From Nematostella vectensis (Eukaryota; Cnidaria; Anthozoa; Actiniaria; Edwardsiidae), in contig NC_064039.1 of NCBI RefSeq assembly GCF_932526225.1, forward strand, positions 1 through 64,000: a stretch of 64,000 bases of DNA, read 5' to 3'. The position numbers and the translations under genes are program-made. Position 1 is the first letter of the stretch. Every line of letters begins with the position of its first letter. The notes under the pieces were generated by a model. It was not told where the DNA came from. It searched no databases and worked only from the letters and a program-made list of their open reading frames with translations. This document shows positions 23,116 through 34,500 of this stretch, piece by piece.

Positions 23116-23121
23116 TTTATT
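23116..23121 (-). terminator. Poly(A) signal of MLH1
   Basis: AATAAA on the minus strand 16 bp past the MLH1 stop codon. This would give a very short 3' UTR; another site further downstream is possible. Confidence 0.4.
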
Positions 23122-23137
23122 CATTGGGGTATCATCC

Positions 23138-26100
23138 CTAACATCTTTCAAACACTTTGTACAGCTCTGTTAGACTGGCAATCTGCAACAGTGTCCCATC
23201 CTCAGCAAAGCGAGTGGGAGGTACAAGGCCTGACCGGAAGGCAGGGAACAACACATGCTCCACAGACCACTTCCATGGCACATCGGGGCTAGTCCCAGGC
23301 CCTTTCCTGCCAGTACCAGGACCATCGGGGCTAGTCCCAGGCCCTTTCCTGCCAGAACCAGGACCATCTGGGCTAGTCCCAGGCCCTTTCCTGGCATTAC
23401 CAGGACCATCTGGGCTAGTCCCAGGCCCTTTCCTGGCATTACCAGGACCATCTGGGCTAGTCCCAGGCCCTTTCCTGGCATTACCAGGACCATCTGGGCT
23501 AGTCCCAGGCCCTTTCCTGCCATTACCAGGCCCATGTGAGTTAGTTGCAGGCCCATCAATGCCACTTCCAGGCACATCTGTGCCAGGGTCATCAACACTT
23601 ATTTTACACTCATCAGAAGCACTCTTGCAGTCCGAGGAAGATGCTTCATTTTGATCTAAATCGTCGTCAGGGTTTACATCTGGCTTGAATGAGAAGAATC
23701 TGCTGCATTCTTTGGCAAAAGTGTCGAAACACTCTAGTTCTGAGTCCCACTCCACCTACAAAAATAAAGAAATATCTCCAGGGAATGAGCAGTGAACAAA
23801 CATAAAACAGAATCAGAAAATGTGAAAAATTAAAAAAAAAAAAAATTAAAATTAAATAAAAAATAATAATAAAATGTTTAATACAGGACGCAGGATATTG
23901 CACTGATTGTTTTTCTGTACAATGAGATTTGTGTTTTGTGCAACAATTGTTGCACAACAGATGAAGCAAAAATAAATTAAGCAAAAAATGTCTTACAATA
24001 AAGATCATATCTGCATCAGAGAGTTAGGGAATCTCAATAATTTTTTGAAAAAATTGGGAATGAAAAGAGGGAAGAAAATAAATAGTAATAAGTACCTCAG
24101 TTGCAAGTCTAAGAACAAACATGGGCAGTCCATTGAGATTTGGCACGTATTCCTCCAGCAGGAGTGGTAAAGACAATAAATTCCCTTCCCCATCAATCTC
24201 AAGAGAAAAATAATCAAGAAGCATTTCAGCTTTCTGCATCAGGAAATCCTTTATGTATTGAGCAAGATCTTCCTTTGCTCCGTCTGCTGGGGTCCATCCA
24301 CTCTCGGGGCTCTCCAGAGCAAGCAGTGCGAGCTCATACAACGGAGCAGACTCAGAAAGCCTTAGAAACCCAAAGTCCCCAAACTGGAACATTATTATTT
24401 GATAGAATAACTCCCTGGACAGGCTGTGAATATTTGCCAGGTAGAGTTTTGTATTGTGCTGGACAAGCGCTTGTGAGGGTGTCACACAGCCAACAAATTT
24501 GTGTTCCTCAAACAAGTCCTTCAGACCCCTGTGTTCTGCTTTGTCAATCTTCTCGCGTAGTTTCTGGACACTGATCAGTTGGACTTCCCTTCGTGGGAAT
24601 TGGTTTAATTTTTGCCTTTTGAAGCCATTAGACTCTTCAACTAGCTTTGCTCTCTTGTTTTCTGTAAAAGAAATCAGTTTTGATATCATTGCCCTGAAAT
24701 TGATATATTTTCTTTATAAATTTTCATTATGAAATTTTCATCATTTATGAGTTTGAAGTACAGAAGATAAATAGAATCCCAGGATTCCGAGGTAAACTCA
24801 TGACTGTGTGATTCCACTTGCTTTCACACAATGAAGAATCATTTTCAATCAAACCAAACAAGCATGCACAATTCATTCAATAAGCTTGGCCCAAATACCC
24901 ATCCAAGCATCTTGCCCCAAATACCCATCCAAGCATCTTGCCCCCAAATACCCATCCAAGCAGATTGCATCAAATACCCATCCAAGCATCTTGCCCCAAA
25001 AACCCATCCAAATAGCTTGCCCCAAATACCCATCTAAGCATCTTGCCTAAAATAACCATCTAAGCATCTTGCCCCAAATACCCATCCAAGCAGCTTGCCT
25101 CAAATACCCATCTGATGTGTTTTCCTGTACACTCCCAGGAAGGTAGAGTTATACCTGAAATGGATGGTTCAACAGAGTTAGGTTTCCTGTATTGAGCCTG
25201 GAATGTTTCTTTGTCAATGACTTTTGGATCTGTTCCACTGCCTTCATTACTCCTTTTGTTTGTAGGAGAAATGGATGGAGCATCATCCCCTGATGAGTTC
25301 CTATAATATAGGCATTCATTTTAGTGGTAAGAATTCTTTCCTAGACTTTTTTTTCCTGATGCAGACAGATTCCTAATGAGCAACGGCCTTGGAAATTTCA
25401 AGGAGGTTCTCTGGCTAAAATAAAACTATTTTCCCCTATAGAAACAAAAAGGGCACACATTTTAAGTGCTTTCAAGTCATAATAATAATTTTATAGGCAA
25501 GAGCTCATTACAATCTGGGTAACTGCTTACAAGCATCAAAATCAAACTATTTAGTTCAATGTATCCCAATCACCTGTTTGCTACTGATTTTCCATCTGGT
25601 TTGATGAAAGCATGGAGAGTCTGCTCACGGCTATCTGTGCGTACCATCTGATGAGCATACCCATTTGCTGAAGAACTCTTTCCTGCAACATCTGCTGACT
25701 CTTCAACCATAGAGAGAAGATATCAATTTTTGCAACTGAGAGTTAATTGCATGTATTTAGCATAAATAAGCAACCATACTCAATAATTTTTTTTTTATAA
25801 TTGTCTTTAAAGCAGATCCAAAACGGTTTTTAGAACCAAATCTCCAACAAAATCCCATGCTATTTATTTGATTTGTGTTTCCAGAATGACAGATAATAAT
25901 TTTAAGCTTAAGCAACTCCAGGTAAAAGTGCTTAAGTGTAATAGGTGTACGAAGTGTAAAAGGTGCATGAAGTGTATTCAATGTGTAAATGGTGTGTGGT
26001 GTTAAAGAATGCGTTGAATAAGGTATTAAACGTGTTGAAAATGTAATACAGTAGCTGTACAAGGTTTAATAGGTGCACAAGGTGTAATATGTGTGCAAGG

Positions 26101-28436
26101 TGTAATAAGTGTGAAATTTGTAATAAGGTGTAATATGTGTGCGAGGAGTGATAGTAATGCAAGGTGTTATAGTTGTGCAGAGTGTAATAGTGCACGAGGT
26201 GTAATAAGTGCACAAGGTCTAATAGGGCTTGAGGCGTAATAAATGCACAAGGTGTAAAAGGGGTTTGAGGTGTAATAAATGCACGAGGTGTAATAGGTGC
26301 ACAAGGTGTAATAATGCATGAGGTGTAATAAGTGCACAAGGTGTGATAGTGCACGAGGTGTAATAGGTGACCAACGTGTAATGGGTGCACAAGGTGTAAT
26401 AGTGCATGAGGTGTAATAGGTGACCAACGTGTAATGGGTGCACAAGGTGTAATAATGCATGAGGTGTAATAAGTGCACAAGGTGTAATAGTGCACAAGGT
26501 GTAATAGTGCATGAGGTGTAATAGGTGACCAACGTGTAATGGGTGCACAAAGTGTAGCAGGTGCACAAGTCTAATAATTGCACGAGGTGTAAAAAGTGCA
26601 CAAGGTGTAATATTGCACAATGTGTAATAAATGCACAAGGTGTAAAAGGGGCTTGAGGTGTAATAGGTGCACAAGGTGTAATGGGTGCGAGAGGTAAAAT
26701 AGGTATGCAACATTTTAGAAATACAATATTATTTGCTTGCCTTCATTGAGTTTTGAAAAACCGAGCAATTTTTGTTTGGAAGAATTCAAGAGCAGACCAG
26801 CGGAGCGTGAGACTACAGGTCGAGGACTTCACCTCTGCTCTAGAATTCCCCAAACAAACACAGAGGATTTTAAAACTCAATGAAGGCAAAAAAAATTTAT
26901 TTCTTTTATAAAATTATTTCTAATCCCATGCAAAAGACAATAAAAAAAAACTTCACAACAGCGCATGCTCATGGCATCATTCCAGTGCACGTCAGCGCGA
27001 ACACAGAAAACAGTTTGAAAGACTGAAAAACTGGCTTCAAATTCCAAGCAATATTACTTCATGGTTTGGTGGTTCATCTATTTGGACTTATTTTGCAATT
27101 TCCTATTTACCTTGGACAAGTTTTTCTCCCAAAGAATACTATTTTTAGTGGTAAAAGGTAAATGTTTGTGGGGATTTACACTGTTGTTGGCTGATGATGC
27201 ACAAACTCCCCTTACACGATTTTATGCTGCATCATAGCATGACCTTCATCATGTAATGGAAGTGACAAATCCCACCAATCAGAGCTATTAGCGCTAGCAA
27301 TCAGTACTATCTGAATTATTTTTTAAAATGCAAAATAACTTACCAGAACTCTTGGTTCCAGCAACTCCAGGTAAAAGTGCTTGGGTGTAAAATGTGCGTG
27401 AGGTGTTGCAGCCCAAAAGCTTCATTTCCACACATTTCTGTACAGCTTCTACAATGGCATCCTCGTGAAGGAAGTGGACCTCGTGTTTGGTGGGATGGAC
27501 ATTAACATCAACATTACTTGGAGTAATCTGCAAGCTCATATAAACAAAGGGGTGAGTCCCCTTTGGCAGATAAGCCTCGTATACAGTCTCCAAAGACCTG
27601 CGGAGTGCCGTTGAGTCTACTAGCCGATGGTTGATAAAAAGCAAAAAGATCAATTTCTTCACCGAGTAGTTCGCATTTGTGATGCACCCCTTCATATGGA
27701 AACCAAGCCTGCTATTATCACAATCGATATCTACGAGTTCTCTTGCAACTGCTGTTCCATATATTGCTCGAATATTGTCATGCAAAGATGCAGTAGAAGT
27801 TGTTCGTACATCTGCAGTGCCTTCCCCTTGTTTTTTTAGGGTGAACGCAACTCCTGTGTTATGAATTGAATATTTACTAACAACATCAACCACTTTAGAA
27901 TATTCTTCCCCGGGACTTTTCAGAGCCTTTCTTCTAGTTGCTACATTATAAAACAAATCCTCTACTGTTATCTGGGTGCCCTTATTTCCAGCACAAGGCT
28001 TTGGCTCAGCAGGTAGCCCTGGTCTTGGGGAAACTAGTTTGCCATCCGAATAGCTCGCTTTGTAGGCGCAGCTTGAATGAGCTGTTTTGGTGGTGATTGT
28101 AACATGAGCGACATGACTTATACTCGCTAACGCCTCCCCACGGAAACCATAAGTAGAAATACTACTCAAGTCCTCGAACTTGGAGAGTTTACTGGTAGTA
28201 AAGCGTTCGCAAACTATGTGCATATCTTCCTTGCGGATCCCACAGCCATTATCTTGGATTTGGAGTAATTTCAAACCGCCAGATTTCACTGTTACCGTAA
28301 TTGATGTAGACTTAGCATCAAGGCAGTTCTCTATCATCTCTTTAAGTGCATTTGCAGGTCGCTGGATAACCTCACCAGCAGCTATTCGATTTACAACGGT
28401 TTCATCAAGTTTTCTGATAGAAGGTACGTCCGCCAT
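23138..28436 (-). CDS. MLH1: DNA mismatch repair protein MLH1
   Basis: The MutL homologue that pairs with PMS2-type partners to act after MutS recognises a mismatch, in the nucleus. Five exons: 28436-27344, 25700-25574, 25300-25155, 24661-24096 and 23755-23138 (TAG). Phases agree and give 849 aa (human 756). The N-terminal GHKL ATPase shows [12 protein letters not shown] (E33, N37), DNGCGI (62-67) and [14 protein letters not shown] (about 94-107). [13 protein letters not shown] ends the ATPase/transducer part. Exon 2 has the conserved linker motif [12 protein letters not shown]. The C-terminal dimerisation domain carries [26 protein letters not shown] and [11 protein letters not shown], and the chain ends in the invariant KVFERC. 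The ATG at 28436 has a good context (CAAAATGG). The extra length is mostly an acidic/Ser-rich insert plus six 14-residue repeats at 719-802, just before PWKWSVEH. Confidence 0.97.
23282..23533 (-). repeat. Coding 42-bp minisatellite in MLH1
   Basis: Six tandem copies of 42 bp encode [14 protein letters not shown] with variants GNGRK, GSGRK and GTGRK (residues 719-802 of MLH1). All are in frame without stops. More degenerate GPA/PGT-like copies precede it, as in [18 protein letters not shown]. Human MLH1 has only a short linker here. Confidence 0.95.
24870..25112. repeat. About 27-bp tandem array, MLH1 intron 3
   Basis: About nine units with core AAATACCCATCCAAGCATCT followed by TGCCCC, located between MLH1 exons 4 and 3. 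Some units carry AGCAGCTTGC or AGCAGATTGC in place of AGCATCTTGC. Confidence 0.9.
25925..26705. repeat. 16-19 bp repeat array, MLH1 intron 1
   Basis: More than 40 short units of the form GTGCACAAGGTGTAATA and GCATGAGGTGTAATA. A longer unit containing GTGACCAACGTGTAATGGG recurs at least three times, giving a higher-order pattern between about 26360 and 26560. The sequence next to exon 2 is more degenerate. Confidence 0.9.
26737..27290 (+). mobile_element. Dispersed element, copy 1 (MLH1 intron 1)
   Basis: Starts with a subterminal hairpin: GCCTTCATTGAGTTTTGAAA is inverted at about 26868-26889 as TTTTAAAACTCAATGAAGGC. The body contains GAAAGACTGAAAAACTGGCTTC. A diverged copy lies in the opposite orientation at 58466-58937. 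No intact gene is visible. Confidence 0.7.
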
Positions 28437-28528
28437 TTTGAAAGACTTCCCGCGCAAAATGTCAACCACAGGAGACCCACAATAAACTATACAGCCAGGT
28501 CACCACAGGCAGTCCAGAATTATCCAAG
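28437..28528. promoter_or_regulatory. Bidirectional MLH1/ELP4 promoter
   Basis: Only 92 bp separate the MLH1 ATG (minus strand) and the ELP4 ATG (plus strand), so both transcripts must start in or very near this segment, and their 5' UTRs may overlap. TTCCCGCGC at 28447-28455 resembles an E2F site, which would suit a replication-linked repair gene. No TATA box is evident. Confidence 0.7.
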
Positions 28529-31500
28529 ATGGCGACGAGTTTTAAGAAAAAATCGAGCAGAGGACGCGTGTTGCAAATCCCGGGCACAAGACCGTCCATA
28601 CACAATAACCAGCTGTTAGTGTCAACGGGGATTCCATCTTTAGATAGTGTCATAGGTATGTTTGTGCTTAGGGTTAGAAAATCGCGTCAAGATATCCATA
28701 ACATCTCGTACCAATTTTTTTAATTTCAAGGGTTCCTGTCTGTTTTAGATTGTGCTCATGGTGATAACTGTGCCCTTGGTAATAACTTATCACGTCTTTC
28801 TCAGGTGGTGGTATTGCAGTAGGGACAGTCTTGTTAGTAGGTAAGTGCTTAGAAGGTCTGGCATAACGTGTATGTAGATTTCTATTAATTCTCTCATATT
28901 TAAACCCCCGAGTCTTTGGACTATCTATGTTTATAAAATTAGGAAAAACGGTTATCAAAGTCAAGTGGTAAGAGCCACTAGTGTAACTAGTGGCGATATA
29001 TAGTTGTCCTTCCTCCCCCAAGTCATAGAAGATTTACTGCTGTGCTGATTAAATCTACAGAAGAAGACATTTATGGTTCATATGCTAGACAGCTGCTAAA
29101 GTATTTCCTGGCCGAGGGCGTTGTATCTGGCCATTCTCTTTTCTTGGCATCAGCGGAGTTGGAACCTTCTGCCATACTCAAGGTTAGTTCCGCAATAGTG
29201 TACCCAAGGGGATTAAAATCCTATGCCATTCTATTGGTTTTGTAATCTTTGTTGTTTTAATCTTTGTTTATCGAGGTTGGTGGTGTCCCCAGGGGAATCC
29301 ACAGAGTTCTTTACCATACTCAAGACTTGTTCCCCAGTGGTGTACCCAGGGGGATCCATAGAGTCCTTTACCATACCCAAGACTTGTTCCCCAGTGGTGT
29401 ACCCAGGGGGATCCATAGAGTCCTTTACCATACCCAAGACTTGTTCCCCAGTGGTGTACCCAGGGGGATCCATAGAGTCCTTTACCATACTCAAGACTTG
29501 TTCCCCAGTGGTGTACCCAGGGGGATCCATAGAGTCCTTTACCATACTCAAGACTTGTTCCCCAGTGGTGTACCCAGGGGGATCCGTATAGTCCTTTACC
29601 ATACTCAAGACTTGTTCCCCAGTGGTGTACCTAGGGGGATCCATAGAGTCCTTTACCATACTCAAGACTTGTTCCCCAGTGGTGTACCCAGGGGGATCCA
29701 TAGAGTCCTTTACCATACTCAAGACTTGTTCCCCAGTGGTGTACCCAGGGGGATCCACAGAGCCCTTTACCATACCCAAGACTTGTTCCCCAGTGGTGTA
29801 CCCAGGGGGATCCATAGAGTCCTTTACCATACTCAAGACTTGTTCCCCAGTGGTGTACCCAGGGGGATCCATAGAGTCCTTTACCTTACTCAAGACTTGT
29901 TCCCCAGTGGTGTACCCAGGGGGATCCATAGAGTCCTTTACCATACTCAAGACTTGTTCCCCAGTGGTGTACCCAGGGGGATCCATAGAGTCCTTTACCA
30001 TACTCAAGACTTGTTCCCCAGTGGTGTACCCAGGGGGATCCATAGAGTCCTTTACCATACTCAAGACTTGTTCCCCAGTGGTGTACCTAGGGGGATCCGT
30101 ATAGTCCTTTACCATACTCAAGACTTGTTCCCCAGTGGTGTACCCAGGGGGATCCATAGAGTCTTTTACCATACTCAAGACTTGTTCCCCAGTGGTGTAC
30201 CCAGGGGGATCCACAGAGCCCTTTACCATACCCAAGACTTGTTCCCCAGTGGTGTACCCAGGGGGATCCATAGAGTCCTTTACCATACTCAAGACTTGTT
30301 CCCCAGTGGTGTACCCAGGGGGATCCATAGAGGCCTTTACCTTACTCAAGACTTGTTCCCCAGTGGTGTACCCAGGGGGATCCATAGAGTCCTTTACCAT
30401 ACTCAAGACTTGTTCCCCAGTGGTGTACCTAGGGGGATCCATAGAGTCCTTTACCATACTCAAGACTTGTTCCCCAGTGGTGTACCTAGGGGGATCCATA
30501 GAGTCCTTTACCATACTCAAGACTTGTTCCCCAGTGGTGTACCCAGGTGGAGGAAGCTGTGAATGCTCTAAACACAATGATGAAACAACCACCAAAACAT
30601 TAACAAGGGCACACATATTCAAAGAATAACCACAAAAAAATTTTTGTTTGCAGGGTTATTGACCAGTAAGTAAAGTCAAAGGGATTGATCCTACTTACTT
30701 TAAAAGGATAATTTAAATGCAATGTTATTTTTATTAAGTTATTTTTTATATTTTTCTCACTGTTTTCAGGACCTTCCCTATCCTATGAATGAAGAGAATG
30801 ATTCGGAACCTGGACTATCAACACCTGGCAGACAAGAGGAGTCCATGAAGATTGCATGGAGATATCAGCAATTGCCAAAAGTACAGGTAGTACCATATTA
30901 GCGTACATAAAAAAAGTGAGACTGGGGGACAAACACACTTTTTTTCCAATTGATGCATGCATGGACAGGTATTTAATTATCTCATATACACAACAGTCAG
31001 ACATAAGTGCTAATTTGATAGACACAGACAGACATAAGTGATAATTTAATAAACATAGACACACATCTTATATCTAAAACCCTGAGGAGAGGGTGTGTGG
31101 CATCTTTCACAGAGAAAAGAAGGAACTAGAAAACTTGAGAACCACAATGACAATCCCTAGCTAATAGGGGTTACCGGGAAAGTTTCCACTTTGAAATGAT
31201 CAGGCAAAGAGAAGCTGCAATTCAACAATTTATCTTAGCAAGAGAAGGCACTGGCAAATGTGCCATTTTGAAGCTCTCCACAGAGACCCGAAAAGCATTT
31301 CTAACTCTCAGCCAAAAGCACTATTGACACTCCAGAACTTTGTAGTTTTGAAACAAATCACAATTAATGTCCAGGCGAAAAAAAAGTAAAGTACAATGTT
31401 GACAGGATATCACTTTTTTGAAAACTTTTGTTTGTGTCTGGCACGACATGTTGAAAGCCATCAAGCGCATGCATTTTGTAAAACAATCAAGAAGTTTTAA

Positions 31501-34500
31501 AACTGCAACAATAATATCAATTATTAAATGCTTAAATATTAGATTAAACTATAGAGTAAAAACTGATTCTAAACCACTTTCATCTTCCATTTGTTGTTAG
31601 ATTCAGTTTTGGTATCCTGCCAGTCCATGTTTTTTTCGTAAATGACTTTACTTAATACGACAAAACAAATCTCAAGATTAGCTGATCATACATAAAGCCA
31701 CATATGTACCTTCATATTACTTTTCACAGAAAATAGTATCGAACCCACCACCAAGACCGTACCCATGAAGCAAGGATTCATGCTTTTCAATGCCAATTCA
31801 AACATGTTGGAAAAACATTTATTAAGCAGAGAAAAGTAATAAAAATATTTTGGGCATAGTTTTTTTTATACTGTAGCATATAAAATTTCTTATGGAATAA
31901 AATATATATAATTTATAATGAAACTTGCTTTTGGAAAAAAACATAGGGGGATAATGTCTTTCATGAATTATAAATGTGAATGTTTCACGGGTACCCTCTA
32001 GTTAATGATAATTTGATAGATACATAACATACATTAGTGCCTAATATCTGATAAATACAGACAGACCAATTACTCGAGAGACAGATATGTGAATTAAGGG
32101 GATTTTCATAACAAGGCAGGCAGACATTAGTTTATGTCTAATGAGCAATATATACACCATGCCATTGAATGAACTGTTTTACAGAAGACTTAGGCAGCAC
32201 TGCAAGCTATGGTCCATGCAAGATGGTCTATGCAAGATTGCCTATGCAAGATGGTCCATGCAAGATGGTCTATGCAAGATGGTCCACGCAAGATGGTCTA
32301 TGCAAGATGGCCTATGCAAGATGGTCTATGCAAGATTGCCTATGCAAGATGGTCCATGCAAGATTGTCTATGCAAGATGGTCCATGCAAAATGGTCCATG
32401 CAAGATGGTCCATGCAAGATGGTCTATGCAAGATGGCCTATGCAAGATGGTCTATGCAAGATGGTCCATGCAAGATGGCCTATGCAGGATGGTCCATGCA
32501 AGATTGTCCATGTAAGATGGCCTATGCAAGATGGTCCATGCAAGATTGCCTATGCAAGATGGTCCATGCAAGATGGTCTATGCAAGATGGTCCATGCAAG
32601 ATGGTCTATGCAAGATGGTCTATGCAAGATGGTCCATGCAAGATGGTCTATGCAAGATGGCCTATGCAAGATGGTCCATGCAAGATGGTCCATGCAAGAT
32701 GGCCTATGCAAGATGGTCCATGCAAGATGGTCCATGCAAGATGGTCTATGCAAGATTGCCTATGCAAGATGGTCCATGCAAGATGGTCTATGCAAGATGG
32801 TCCATGCAAGATGGTCTATGCAAGATGGCCTATGCAAGATGGTCCATGCAAGATGGTCTATGCAAGATGGTCCATGCAAGATGGTCTATGCAAGATGGTC
32901 CATGCAAGATGGTCTATGCAAGATGGCCTATGCAAGATGGTCTATGCAAGATGGTCTATGCAAGATGGTCTATGCAAGATGGCTTATGCAAGATGGTCCA
33001 TGCAAGATGGTCCATGCAAGATGGTCTATGCAAAAATGTCTATGCAAGATGGTCTATGCAATATGACTTTTGCAAGATGATCCATGCAAGATGGTCTATT
33101 CAAGATGGTCCATGCAAGATGGCCTATGCAAGATGGCCTATGCAAGATGGTCTATGCAAAAATGTCTATGCAAGATGATCTATGCAATATGACTTTTGCA
33201 AGATGATCCATGCAAGATGGTCTATTCAAGATCGTCCATGCAAGATGGCCTATGCAAGATGGCCTATGCAAGATGGTCCATGCAAGATGGTCCATGCAAG
33301 ATGGTCTATGCAAGATGGCCTATGCAAGATGGTCCATGCAAGATGGTCTATGCAAGATGGTCCATGCAAGATGGCCTATGCAAGATGGTCTATGCAAGAT
33401 GGTCCATGCAAGATGGTTCATGCAAGATGGTCCATGCAAGATGGTCTATACAAGATGGCCTATGCAAGATGGTCCATGCAAGATGGTCTAGGCAAGATGG
33501 TCTATGCAAGATGGTCTATGAAAGATGGTCCATGCAAGATGGCCTATGCAAGATGGTCTATGCAAGATGGTCCATACAAGATGGCCTATGCAAGATGGTC
33601 CATGCAAGATGGTCTATGCAAGATGGTCCATGCAAGATGGCCTATGCAAGATGGTCCATGCAAGATGGTCTATGCAAGATGGTCTATGCAAGATGGTCCA
33701 TGCAAGATGGTCTATGCAAGATGGCCTATGCAAGATGGTCCATGCAAGATGTTCTATCCAAGATGGCCTATGCAAGATGGTCCATGCAAGATGGTCTATG
33801 CATGATGGCCTATGCAAGATGTTCCTTGCAAGATGGCCTATGCAAGATGGTCTATGCAAGATGGTCCATGCAAGATGTTCTATCCAAGATGGTCCATGCA
33901 AGATGATCCATGCAAGATGGTCTATGCATGATGGCCTATGCAAGATGTTCCATGCAAGATGGCCTATGCAAGATGGTCCATGCAAGATGTTCTATGCAAG
34001 ATGGTCCATGCAAGATGGTCCATGCAAGATGGTCTATGCAAGATGGTCCATGCAAGATGGCCTATGCAAGATGGTCCATGCAAGATGGCCTATGCAAGAT
34101 GGTCCATGCAAGATGGTCTATGCAAGATGGTCTATGCAAGATGGCCTATGCAGGATGGTCCATGCAAGATGGCCTATGCAAGATGGTCCATGCAAGATTG
34201 TCTATGCAAGATGGTCCATGCAAGATGGTCCATGCAAGATGGTCCATGCAAGATGGTCTATGCAAGATGGCCTATGCAAGATGGTCTATGCAAGATGGTC
34301 CATGCAAGATGGCCTATGCAGGATGGTCCATGCAAGATTGTCCATGTAAGATGGCCTATGCAAGATGGTCCATGCAAGATGGCCTATGCAAGATGGTCCA
34401 TGCAAGATGGCCTATGCAAGATGGTCTATGCAAGATGGTCCATGTAAGATGGTCAATGCAAGATGGTTTAGGCAAAAAGGTCCATGCAAGATGGCCTATG

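Noticed and set aside
29231-30622. 463-codon (-) and 432-codon (+) repetitive frames
   Set aside because: A 57-bp repeat in ELP4 intron 3; open on both strands with low complexity, and derived from the ELP4 exon 3 edge.
30849-32300. 14-bp unit derived from ELP4 exon 4
   Set aside because: The exon has GTCCATGAAGATTGCATGG and the unit GGTCCATGCAAGATGG. The similarity is suggestive, but the array starts 1.3 kb away and the match is too short to claim.
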